Source: Ophiura sarsii
Taxonomy: Eukaryota > Echinodermata > Ophiuroidea > Amphilepidida > Ophiuridae
DNA length: 64,000 nucleotides
Direction of reading: 5' to 3'
Assembly (NCBI GenBank): GCA_035610835.1
Contig: CM069442.1
Location: 58,755,950-58,819,949, forward strand
A program made the translations under genes and the position numbers. The notes below the pieces were generated by a model. It was given only the letters and a program-made list of their open reading frames with translations. It was not told where the DNA came from and searched no databases. Below are positions 45,975-55,748 of the stretch, piece after piece (position 1 is the stretch's first letter; the number at the start of each line of letters is the position of its first letter).

Positions 45975-47191
45975 CACACAGAAAAAAGATTACATAAGTT
46001 TACACAAGCTAGTTAATATAGAACTCCATAATTATTATGTAAACCTTTCACACACTATTTGTGTACCAAATACACAAGTTATGTAAACATAACTTATGTA
46101 TTTTGTACACAATTTAGTTGTGTGTTGTATGGTTATTGGATTCAATGCATGCTACACTGTTATTCTCATGTGTAAAAAAACGTTGTGTAAAAAGATTTTT
46201 ACACAACCATGTGTAATTATTAAACAAGGTTGTGTAATCATATTCAATTGTGTAAATACTAGGTTGTGTAAAATGTTATTCGATTATATAAAATTGAACT
46301 GCCGCACAAACGGAATTTTAAACAACAGTTGTGTAAACTTTGAAGCACATGATAAGAATAAACCAATCACAAATTACCCTTGTTGTGACCAAAATTACTG
46401 GAAACGAAATGACCGATGTGTCGGTGTTGCTTGAGCGAGTGGGGTTTTGGAGAGTTGATTGAAGTATTTGACGGTAAGTATAATGTTTCACTTGAAATAT
46501 TTCAGTAAAAAATATGAAGTAGTAAAAAAGTATTCAATATGTGTGATTCTATCAGTTGGCTTTTTTGGTAAATTAGTTCAAAATAATAATAACTAAACTT
46601 AAGCTTATAAGCTTACACACTCTACAGTTTACATTTTACAGTCACAGGACGATATAATTTTGCACTAATTTACCAAAAAAAGCCAACTGATAGAATCACA
46701 CACACTGACTACTTTTTACTACTTCGTATTTTTTACTGAAATATTTCAAGTGAAACATATACTTACCATCAAATCCTTCAATAAACTCTCCAAAACCCCA
46801 TGCACAACTATTGTGTAGAAAATTAACCAATTCCTGTGTAAACCATCAACATGGCCATTACACAACCCAATAGAATTGCACAACTATTGTGTAGAAAATT
46901 AACCAATTGCTGTGTAAAATATTAAATGGCCATTCCACAACCCAATAGTAATGCACAACTATTGTGTAGAAAATTAACTAATTGTTGTGTAACCCATTTA
47001 CACAACTTAATTGTGTAAATTAATGTTACACATTATTGTTTAGAAATATTACACAACTGTTGTGTAGATATTACACAACTAGGGTTGTGTAAACTGTTTA
47101 CACAACAGTTGCTAGGTTCCTATAGTAAACAGCGGTTGTGTAAAATTTTACACAACTTGTGTAAAATTTTACACAACCGTAATAACAGTGT
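45975..47191. mobile_element. Foldback-like element built of TTGTGTAA/TTACACAA words
   Basis: Left end CACACAGAAAAAAGATTAC; right end GTAATAACAGTGTA. Both halves are packed with the 8-base word TTGTGTAA or its complement TTACACAA in mixed orientation (more than 20 near-matches), giving enormous self-complementarity. A longer perfect-looking inverted repeat occupies the centre (46437-46801). The block ATAGAACTCCATAATTATTA is shared with the 28079 element. Long inverted regions made of short repeats are the defining layout of foldback transposons. No transposase is recognised. Confidence 0.75.
46437..46801. repeat. Central inverted repeat, about 140-bp arms
   Basis: Arms 46437-46578 and 46662-46801 share GGGGTTTTGGAGAGTT, TTTCACTTGAAATATTTCAG, TGTGATTCTATCAGTTGGC and TTTTTTGGTAAATTAGT in inverted order, with about 83 bp between them. 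Each arm contains GACGGTAAGTAT or its near-match, a good splice-donor-like sequence, in opposite orientations. Confidence 0.9.
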
Positions 47192-48060
47192 ACTGATATT
47201 CATTGCATGATCACCGGCAACCCACATTATATTATACAGGCAGCCGGTATTACAATGGAGTAGAATGAACAATAACATTAAATATGTGGATCATAAATGA
47301 GTCTATTAATGTGTTATAACGGAGTCCAGGAGGTACAAATAACAACTTTAACTGCATAATCATAAGGTTCATTGTATGGTCATGGGATTCAATGCATGAT
47401 ACTGATATTCATTGCATGATCGTGAGATTAATCACATGATCAGGCGTTTTACTGCGTAATCATAAGGTACATTGTATGGTTAAGGGATCCAAAGCATGAT
47501 ACTGATAATGAATACAGGATCGTGAGATTCATTGCATGATAACAACTTTTACTGCATAATCATAAGGTTCATGGTTATGGGATCCAGGGGTTGCATTCTG
47601 ATGCGTCTGTGTGTCCTAGACCTCTCACTTTCTTATAGTGACGCGTCAGGTTTCAAATTGGAAAGACTTGCGGGTCCCGATTAAAATTGAAGGGACCCCT
47701 TAAATTTGACGATGTATGAAAATGGAAACCTTAAGAAATTCTGTAAATTACATATCCATCCTTTGCTCACAATATAATTTTACTAAAACCTGTGTCCGAA
47801 AAAAGTAAAATTTTCAAATACCCAAACTTCAGGACCCCTCAATTTCTTGAGGGACCCCATAAATTTGTTTTTTGAAGTCCTCCGGGGTCCTGAAAAATTT
47901 CATGGGACCTCTCACATTTTTGATCCAGTGCTATCCCTGATGGGATCCAAAGCATATTACTGATAGTCATTGCATGATCATGAAATTAATTGCATGATCA
48001 TGCGTTTTACTGCATAATCATAAGATTCTATGCATGGTCAGAAGACTTAGAGAATTGTGT
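47192..48060 (+). repeat. Degenerate tandem repeat, TTCATTGCATGATCA/ACTGCATAATCATAAGG
   Basis: The words CATTGCATGATC, TTTTACTGCATAATCATAAG, TTCATTGTATGGTCA and ACTGATATTCATT alternate irregularly through the region and also precede the foldback element at about 45925-45975. A hAT (47585-47939) interrupts it. No gene is seen. Confidence 0.75.
47585..47939 (+). mobile_element. Non-autonomous hAT element (CAGGGGTTGC family)
   Basis: Begins CAGGGGTTGCATTCTGATGC and ends CCAGTGCTATCCCTG. A perfect 8-bp target duplication, ATGGGATC, flanks it (47577-47584 and 47940-47947). The body shares GAAGGGACCCCTTAAAT, TTGACGATGTATG-like and AGGACCCCTCA blocks with the larger 55749 element, so it is a shorter, deleted member of that family. 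Confidence 0.95.
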
Positions 48061-48470
48061 GTGATTGGTGCAACTTAATTTGACCGATGCGATGTCACAA
48101 ATTGTAGTACATCATCAATCCAGTCAGTTCAATGCCCGGCAAACTAATTTAAGAATATAGATACCATACAAGAAAACATCTTGCGAGATATTTGATGATG
48201 GCTCGAGGAGTATCCAACATGTAACAGATCGGCAAGAATAGTCTTGAGATAAAATGATATATTAATATGATACATAACTACCGGCTTTAATTGTAGGCCT
48301 ATATCATCATGAATTTACTAATTGCCGGGTTGGTCACTACCATATTCTGTATCTGAAGGGCATCAATTTCAAAAGAGTCAAATATATGCAGTGTATACTT
48401 GCCACACATAAAGGGGTGTCCCATTACTAGTTCTGAGTGCGGATCCAAGATGTGTTACAGTATTAAAGGT

Positions 48471-48641
48471 ACAGGTGTCCCAAAAGTGTCGATACCTATT
48501 TAAAGCTTTATATCTCCCGTAAAATAATTCACAGTATCAAACTGAAAACACATTTGGATAGAGAAGACGTGTAGAATTGGTTTGATACCAGACTTACAAT
48601 AGCAGCTATCTCTGATGCCAAGCATTGACTTGGCTGGTCCC
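48471..48641 (+). mobile_element. Possible mariner-type left end
   Basis: TACAGGTGTCCCAAAAGTGT followed by CGATACCTATTTAAAGC resembles mariner-type termini (TACAGG start). No matching right end was found before the 48642 element, so this is a fragment or coincidence. Confidence 0.35.
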
Positions 48642-48828
48642 TACACAGAGAAAACGATGTACAAAATATCGCTGTTCAATTTCGGTTGTACACTTTTTCA
48701 AACAACAAATGTGTAAAAGTTATACATCGTTGTTTAAAGAAGACAACATTTTTTTAAACAGGTGTTGTTTACAGTATAAAGAACGCCGTTCACATCAATA
48801 CAAAGTGATCTTGAACAACGTTGTTTAC

Positions 48829-48842
48829 TTGTGACGTCACAA
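48829..48842. promoter_or_regulatory. CRE-containing 14-bp palindrome
   Basis: TTGTGACGTCACAA is a perfect palindrome centred on the consensus cAMP-response element TGACGTCA. CACGTG (E-box) follows at about 48846, and AATGGCCGCC (YY1-like) lies about 50 bp downstream. Together these resemble a compact promoter inside the foldback-like element. No transcript evidence is available from sequence alone. Confidence 0.35.
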
Positions 48843-49290
48843 GTCACGTGTCACAATGATTCGTTCGCGATATGCTGCAAATTAATGGCCGCCGTATTTC
48901 GTTCGGTAAACAAATTTCGATTTTAAATCATAATTTTAAAGATTTTGCTGACAAGATGGGGAAATACAATCAAGAAAATAATGAAATATGATGACCAAAG
49001 AACCGATATAGTTTGATGATAGACGGCGAAGATGGATATTTTTTGCAAAAATATCATTTTAATTTCGCGATTTTGCTCCACAGACAGAAGGCATCCGAAT
49101 TCGACAGTTCTGCCGTTCTGTCTGTGTACTTCAACACAAGAAATTCAAGTCTTCAAATCGTGCTGGAATTTTAAACAACTACCAGTAAACAACCCTGTTT
49201 TTTTAACAACCATCATTTAAACAACCCTGCAGTTTTAAACAACCACCATTAAACAACCCTGGTTATTTAAACAGGCCAATTTCATCCATG

Positions 49291-49440
49291 AGGATTGAAC
49301 AACTTTCTTTGAACAACCCAAGATGATTGAACAACTTTCTTTGAACAACCCAAGATGATTGAACAACTTTCTTTGAACAACCCAAGATGATTGAACAACT
49401 TTCTTTGAACAACCCATGAGGATTGAACAACTTTCTTTAA
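49291..49440 (+). repeat. 33-bp tandem repeat, about 4.5 copies
   Basis: GATTGAACAACTTTCTTTGA followed by ACAACCCAAGAT repeats with a 33-bp period. The period is a multiple of three, so open frames run through it on the minus strand, but they only reflect the repeat. Confidence 0.93.
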
Positions 49441-49875
49441 ACAACCCTTGAAAATTGAACAACAATTTTTAAACAACACCAATGTGTAAAATCTGATTTT
49501 AAACATGTTGTTTAAAAAGTTAAACAACTAGGTGTTTAAAACTTTAAACAACCCCAGATGTTTAATATTTTGAGCAACAAGTTGCTCAGCTCACCCGTCA
49601 AACAGCAGTTGTTCAATTTTTTAAACATGTTGTTCACTTTTTTTTTTACTGTGTATGAACCAGAATGAAGTATATTTGTTGAATTGGATCTGCTTAAATG
49701 GGTTAAAAACAAATTGGCAATGTAATTGAGCAATAATGACTAGAACGGATGTTTGGCTTTATCCTTTCGGATGTGAGAACCTATATGATTATGAGAGAGC
49801 ATTACAAAAAGCATAACATTTGAGTTCCATAGACAATTGAGGCACTACTCTTTACCGAAGGACTGAATGTGACAT

Positions 49876-50238
49876 TTAAAGGGACACAATGTCATTTTGA
49901 ATTTTTTCAATTTTAATTAATTTACTTCAGAATTCAAGAAGAACATTAAAAATTGCCATTATTGTTGTTTCTACTTAAAAAAACCAGCAAAACTTGATTA
50001 AAACAGTGTTTTAAATATGTTGGAATACCACCCTTAACCATGTAAAATGCTGATCTGCCGGAGATCAACATTTTTGAATCAACGTTTTGTTGTACAATGA
50101 GGGCTGATTTTTCTTAATCCTTATAGGTGTAAGTTCATACATGTAATACAATTGTAAAAATATACCAATCCCAGTTGTTATCATACATTTTTGTAATTGA
50201 GGGCGCTGCCTCCACCACATCTCTTAATGCCCCTTTAA
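49876..50238. mobile_element. TTAAAGGG-family MITE
   Basis: Left TTAAAGGGACACAATGTCAT and right CTTAATGCCCCTTTAA, with GAGGGCGCTGCCTCC just inside the right end, as in the 31162 family. The left terminus is diverged from the family, so this may be a related subfamily. Confidence 0.7.
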
Positions 50239-51072
50239 TAACAATAACAGGAGGAAATGTGAGGTCTTTGGTCCTGTACAAGTCACTTGAGGATATTTGT
50301 TGGTCCTGTACAAGTCACTTGAGGATATTTGTTGGTCAACATATCCAGTATGCTGATTTTTTATTGTAACACTTTCACAGATTGTTTCTGATGATCCCAG
50401 CCAACAATGTGATGTACACCGCGCAAACCGAAAAAGACTGCAAACGAATAGAGAGCGTGTGATTGGCTGGTATCACAAAATAAGGTGACCCCATCTTGGC
50501 ACAAAGATCACCCATGAGGGTGTTCGATAAAGTATTAATTTACATTAAGATGCTCTCCATTCACCCCCGAAAAGTGTGATCAACCGAAAGACAGGGTGTT
50601 ACAAAAGGCAAATTTTGAATTCGCCAGACGAGCTGTCTAATGCATACATAAGTTGATTATGGCCTCATTGTTCAGCACATGTATAAATGGTTAAATTATA
50701 TATTCCCCTACTCCCTTAGCGGAGCCCCTTTTACAAGCTCTTACAAATGTCACTATTGTTTTCTTTATTTGTAACAGTATGCAGTGACATTTAAAAATCA
50801 GAACACCATAAAAGCCTTTACCACGAACCAGTACAAAAGAATAGATAACGGGCCTCTATCTTCACAATATCCAATAACATTTCTTGTAATTAAGTATTCA
50901 TCCATTTCCATTGAGTCGGTGTATTGCATTGTTATTTCTGTAAGCTAAAACTCTATCAGCAGAAACTAGTAACAATCTGGTACAATGCAATAAAAGAATT
51001 TGTCCTCGATTCTAGTTAGCATAAGAGCGTACACACATATAATTAGCTTCCTACACATCTACTTAAGGGGGA
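50239..51072. other. Unassigned DNA
   Basis: A 33-bp tandem pair with TGTACAAGTCACTTGAGGAT occurs at about 50273-50338. No gene is recognised. Confidence 0.45.
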
Positions 51073-51080
51073 ATCCATAC

Positions 51081-51624
51081 CAGTGTTCGAATTAAGGAAA
51101 AAACATGGTTGTCCAGCAGACAACCAGGCAGAAAATTATGGTTGTCCGCCACAATTTTGGGTTGTTCGTATTTGTATATGTGCAATTAGTTAAATGGATT
51201 AACTTAATTAACTAAACAAAATTGCCTCGTTGTGTTGCAAATTGCAATGCCTAGACCGAAAGACACATATATTTAAGAGATTTACTACATGTACACTGTA
51301 TTACTGTCGATACCGACTACGACTACATATATGCATACCGTGTGTACGGTATGAATATGATACATACAAGTAACATGAATAAAGGTCCAAATTAGATCAT
51401 GGAAGTACGATAAATGTAGACGATTAGATGGATATTTGCCGACTTTGACGTCTAAAACTTTGGTTTCATTCACAGTTCTGTGAAATATATATTTGTGTGT
51501 TAACTTCTAGTAAGAGTTTTGGTTGTCGGCCGGGCAACTGCAAAAGTGCATTTTGGTTGTCCGTGGCTAATTTTGGTTGTCTCGGGCAACCGGACAACCG
51601 GACAACCACTTGATTCGAACGCTG
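51081..51624 (+). mobile_element. Non-autonomous hAT element, first of a tandem pair
   Basis: Begins CAGTGTTCGAATTAAGG and ends TTGATTCGAACGCTG. A perfect 8-bp duplication, ATCCATAC, flanks it (51073-51080 and 51625-51632). Subterminal GGTTGTCC / GGACAACC words are repeated at both ends and are likely transposase binding sites. No recognised protein. Confidence 0.95.
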
Positions 51625-51633
51625 ATCCATACA

Positions 51634-51850
51634 CAGACCTGGAAATAGCACTCGCCCACCTACCCCATGGTGGGTTAATTTGTCAGGTAGGTGAAGATAC
51701 AAAAGTACCCGACCGACTGACCAGTGAATCTTTTTTCGAACTCACAGTGTAAGTGAGTTACACTGGCTGGTGGAATTTCTGTTAGGCAGGTATTTTTACG
51801 AGTTACCTGTCCGATTGGCAGGTTGAAAAAAATCTGAAGTTCCTGCCCTG
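51634..51850 (+). mobile_element. Non-autonomous hAT element, second of a tandem pair
   Basis: Begins CAGACCTGGAAATAGC and ends AAGTTCCTGCCCTG. A perfect 8-bp duplication, TCCATACA, flanks it (51626-51633 and 51851-51858). It shares CCTGGAAATA, CGAACTCACAGTGT and TTACCTG-CCGATTGG-AGGTTG blocks with the 52652 element, so the two are the same family about 800 bp apart. Confidence 0.95.
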
Positions 51851-51858
51851 TCCATACA

Positions 51859-52643
51859 GCAGATTGTGATTAAGGTTCTAGCAGCTTTCTTAAAATTCAT
51901 GAATATTTTTATAGCGAGTGCAATATATTCTTGTATCACCCAAAAATAAGACATTCAATATTATTATTATTATTTATATAACAGACTGTTTTGATAAAAA
52001 CTAAATAAGTTAGCCCGAACTGACCTTCTCTGCGTATATGTACTCACGCGTACATCTTCTGCGCCGCACAAACAATATTGAACGGCAATATTTTTTGAAT
52101 ATTGGACGCACATCCGGGAACTTATATTCAATACACAATATTCAATACACGCTTTTATTGTACCGTTTGAAAGGCCCATATAAATAATAATCTCTAATAT
52201 CTTCTAATCCAAGAATCTTTGAAATATCCTATGTTGGTTTCCTTGCACAACATTCCATATAGTTATTGATTTTCTTGCAAAACAAAATTCATAATTCAAA
52301 AAATAATTACTGCACTGCACAAGTGGTTATTTTGCACCCTGACATTTCAGGCTAGCTGCCAAATTTCACTTATCTTCTCCTCCATTTCCTGGTCTAATGG
52401 CAATGGTTGTATAATGTGTATCTCCATCAATATATGAGGAAAGCTGACTTATCTTGCTCAAAACTATGCCTTGAGCTATGTTTAATACATCAATCTTTAC
52501 ACAACATTATATCCATGTGCATGTTACAAAGCACAATACTTTTAAAAGCTTTTGAGCTGAATTAACTTTCTCGCTACAACAATGACGGCAAACGATCCAA
52601 TAAATGATGCTGCCTTCAGATGCACTTCTATATCGTGTGTTCT
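51859..52643. other. Unassigned AT-rich DNA
   Basis: A short ATT microsatellite lies near 51960. Part of this region (about 52190-52620) is repeated, diverged, at 54270-54690: shared landmarks include CCATTGGCTTTC/TGTTGGTTTCC, GCTGCCAAATTTCA and ATACATCAATCTTTACACAA. Confidence 0.55.
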
Positions 52644-52651
52644 GATGTATG

Positions 52652-52835
52652 CAGGCCTGGAAATAACACCCGCCCGCCCTGCCCATAGCGATAAATTTTG
52701 CGTCGGGCGGGTTAAGATACATTTTTTCGAACTCACAGTGTGGGTTACACTAGCTGGTAGAATTTCTGTTGGGCAGGTAATTTTGTGAGTTACCTGCCCG
52801 ATTGGTAGGTTGGAAAAATTAAAATTCCAACCCTG
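52652..52835 (+). mobile_element. Non-autonomous hAT element
   Basis: Begins CAGGCCTGGAAATAACACC and ends AAAATTCCAACCCTG. A perfect 8-bp duplication, GATGTATG, flanks it (52644-52651 and 52836-52843). At 184 bp it is too short to encode anything. Confidence 0.96.
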
Positions 52836-52888
52836 GATGTATGTTAACTATTGGTTGATAGGAAATTGATGTTCTGATATTATCTATA

Positions 52889-54246
52889 TGTGGCCGTCCA
52901 CCACGAACCGGTCGTAAAGTCGGCATTTTTCATTTTGCGCTACAGGTAAACAAAGTGTAAAAGCATTATTTTTGCGAGATCGGTTTTTTCACATTGTCGT
53001 AATAAATAAGCTTTCTTGTACACGGTCGCAAAGTTTCCGCTTCAAATACCAACGAGAAATGTCAAAAAAAGACATTTTAAAAGACCATCTCTATCTCAGA
53101 ATTCCACAAAATGCTCTGAAAGTTGTTTTCTCCGACGTAAAATACCTCTAAAATTGTTGTGCCGTATGTGAAAATTAATCACAGTAAACCCGCCATGTTT
53201 GGTATTGCCGGAAAGCTGGGATTGTCCAGATTTTATTATTTAGCATTCCTGGCTCGATAAACATTAGCATAGACCAATCACAGCCGGTTTAATAAAGCTA
53301 GTTTGGATAAACAATCGTTGCTAGGAATGGCGAAACAGCGTACGTGATTGGTTAAAAAGCCCCACATGATCGAAAAAATTGATATGGGCATGCGCAGTAC
53401 GGAAAAAACACGCTCTTTAATTATCGCATTCTTCGCATTCTTCGATCAGCTGATTCTATCGACATGTTTTCATTGCAATTTAAAGTGTTTTTAGCGTTTG
53501 TTTTTCGATACAACTGCAAGGAATGACAATAACAATTATATCTTAAATATTTTACGTGACTTTCGTGTTTTTCGCGAGTGTGCTTGACGTACTTCTGAGC
53601 CGTTTGGACGTGTGTGATCATGATGAGTCGTAATAAAGTAAGCAGAGTGTACTGAGTGTATACATGTAGTAAGCTTACTTTATAGCAATTTGGATGAAAT
53701 TTTCTCATTTTGAGGAAATATTTTGTGTTAACTTATTGAAGCAAAGGTAATTAAAGCATTAATGGTCTCCAAATAAGGATAGACTTTTTGTTTACATGCA
53801 TGTATTTATTCATCTTTTTGAATAATACAGACGCTTTTCGGCCGTTTACAATTTGCTTAATTAGGGGTAATTAATATCTCATTAAATATGCAAAAATTAA
53901 CCAAATGTGTCTGTTTCTTTTTTTTTTGTGTGCAGAAAGGTCTTAACTTTGTTTGTGCAAAGTTTTATGGTAATAGCATGTTGGGAAGATAGTGGTTGCT
54001 AAGCAAAAGTATTGTGAATCACCCCCAAAATGACATAATTTTGTATGCGTACTTTTAAACGCGATTTTCCGGGTTTCATGTGTATGAAACGAATGAACTT
54101 CGGTGAACCATAACTTTACTTCTAGATGTCCGATAGAGCTGGTTGAAGTGTCATTTTAATTCTAAGAATGTGTTCTTTCAGAATATGTAATAAACAGAAA
54201 ATGACCCGGGGCCGACTTTACTACCGGTTCGTGGTGGACGGCCACA
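52889..54246. mobile_element. 1358-bp DNA transposon with 36-bp terminal repeats, TA target
   Basis: Left end TGTGGCCGTCCACCACGAAC then CGGTCGTAAAGTCGGC is mirrored on the right with one difference. TA lies directly outside both ends. The interior includes GC-richer and AT-rich parts and a minus-strand frame (53421-53708) with no recognised domain. TA duplication fits the Tc1/mariner group, but the terminal sequence is unfamiliar to me. Confidence 0.88.
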
Positions 54247-54797
54247 TATTGACCTTTTATTAAACACATATCCTCTGATTTCTTCTAAATAAAAAAAAAC
54301 CTATGAAAATCCCACATTGGCTTTCTTCCACAACACCCCATGGTTTCATTGGTTTCCTTATACAACAATATTCATCATTTAGAAATAACTACTGTACAAA
54401 TTTCAGGTTTGCTGCCAAATTTCATTTGTATTCTCCTGCATGTGGGTTAATGGTTGTTTAATGTACATCTCCATCAAGTTTTGATAAAAGCCGACTTATA
54501 TCCTGCGCAACAATGCCTTATACAGCTATAGCTATAATACATCAATCTTTACACAACATTATATACACGTGCATGCTACATAAGGACAATACTTTTAAAG
54601 CTTTCGAGCTGAATTACACTGGTGACGGCAAACGACCCAATAAATTATACATGCATGCTGCCTTTACATTAGATGCAATTCTTTATCGTATGTTCCTAAT
54701 GTAGGTTAACTATGAAACCTTCACATCGATGAATAAAGAGTTAATACATTATGTGACAACGAGTGAACTTGTACTATTAGAAAGACCATATATTTCT

Positions 54798-54923
54798 AAG
54801 TACAAGGTAAACAGTTTCAGATGGTGGTTAGTATATGCCCAAGTATTCCGTGGGTGCAAAATATCCTGATTTCCAGGAAAATTGAGGGCGCTCTCCTATA
54901 CGTATCTCTCAATGCCTCTTTAA
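54798..54923. mobile_element. Right half of a TTAAAGGGGCA-family MITE
   Basis: TTTCAGATGGTGGTTAGTAT, GCCCAAGTATT, ATTGAGGGCGCTCTCC and ATCTCTCAATGCCTCTTTAA match the right part of the 40215 copy and, inverted, the left part of 31162. The other half is missing. Confidence 0.8.
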
Positions 54924-55276
54924 TAAAACATATAGATAAAAAATGGTTCGCCAAGGCCAGGATCATTGAATCCCTTTGATTAGAGTCCAGGCAATTGACT
55001 AGCAGCACATGAGTTTGTTGGATTGGGAGGGTTTGGTTATAAATAGTTATGTCCCCAGTCCACACCGTCACACCCACCCATCGTGCAGTTATTGTCCGTT
55101 TTACTATGCTGCACACACAGGGAGCTCATAATTGGTGCGTGACCTCTCCTAAACGCTCTGCACTACAGGTATACGAGGATTGCAAGTTATTTTCGTTTTA
55201 GCCAAACTATTTACTCAAATTCCCCAAAACCCTCGCCATCTCATAGAGTATTTACTTTTCTTTCTTATATCCAATT
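54924..55276. other. Unassigned DNA
   Basis: No recognised feature. The open frame 54817-55116 overlaps the MITE and is not considered real. Confidence 0.4.
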
Positions 55277-55603
55277 TTATAAAAGAAAAGTTGGCCGGAA
55301 TAATAGCGGTTCTCTATTTTTGTACACAGATGTAAGGAATAACGGGCCAATTTGTGTCCATGTATAGCCAATGGCAAAATTTACTCTTAAGATCAATATG
55401 AAGACCGCTATATTCATTAGGGCGTAGTTTACAAACGGCTTGTCCGAAAGACCTGGAACTCTTTTTAAAGTCTTGCCAAGACCCTCATTTATTCGCATGT
55501 CAAAGGGGAGTCCGATAAGACGAAGGACATTTAGCGGTCGATTTAATATGTAAATGCTACGAAAGAGCCCAAATATATCGCTATCGAAAATAAAAACTTC
55601 CAT
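55277..55603 (-). CDS. Candidate first exon, gustatory-receptor-like membrane protein (weak)
   Basis: The frame starts MEVFIFDSDIFGLFRSIYIL, continues LNVLRLIGLPFD, then a polar stretch with KTLKRVPGLSDK, then a hydrophobic segment around residues 62-80 (YALMNIAVFILILRVNFAIG). A short cytoplasmic LFRxxxxLNRxLxxLRLxGLPF-type start followed by a membrane segment is how invertebrate gustatory-receptor-like (7TM) proteins begin. AGAGTAAAT within LRVN could be a splice donor. No other membrane segments or the TYxxxxxQF C-terminal motif were found nearby. The composition is less AT-rich than neighbours. It could equally be a chance frame. Confidence 0.25.
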   Translation of the reverse strand: MEVFIFDSDIFGLFRSIYILNRPLNVLRLIGLPFDMRINEGLGKTLKRVPGLSDKPFVNYALMNIAVFILILRVNFAIGYTWTQIGPLFLTSVYKNREPLLFRPTFLL

Positions 55604-55748
55604 TTTCCAAAATTTACGCCCGACTGCGCTGACTTGTGTGCGTGGACTTTGGGGCGTTCGATAGGTGATAATTGGTATTCTATTGTTAACTTATTGACTG
55701 TAACCATCAAGTACAAAAGGTGTTATTTAAATAACAATGTATCTCTCC

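Larger units (their letters stand above)
48642..49655. mobile_element. Foldback-like element built of GTTGTTTAAA/TTTAAACAAC words
   Basis: Left TACACAGAGAAAACG and right TTTTTTTACTGTGTA are short inverted ends related to those of the 28079 and 45975 elements. The flanking zones repeat AAACAAC, GTTGTTTAAA and TGTACA words in both orientations, while 48830-49140 is more unique and GC-richer, with TGACGTCA, CACGTG and AATGGCCGCC motifs. A 33-bp tandem repeat lies at 49291-49440. No recognised protein is encoded; minus-strand frames over the tandem repeat are artefacts of it. Confidence 0.7.
52190..54690 (+). repeat. Diverged direct duplication of about 430 bp (52190-52620 and 54270-54690)
   Basis: Both segments contain, in order, a CTTCTAA block, ACAACA-TTCAT, ATTACTGCAC/AACTACTGTAC, GCTGCCAAATTTCA, CCATCAA, ACATCAATCTTTACACAACA, ACAATACTTTTAAA, GACGGCAAACGA and CCAATAAAT. 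They flank the 52652 hAT and the 52889 element. The order suggests an ancestral tandem duplication later filled with insertions. Confidence 0.65.

Noticed and set aside
49235..49527. Repeat-containing proteins on the minus strand
   Set aside because: The frames exist only because the 33-bp tandem repeat has a period divisible by three.
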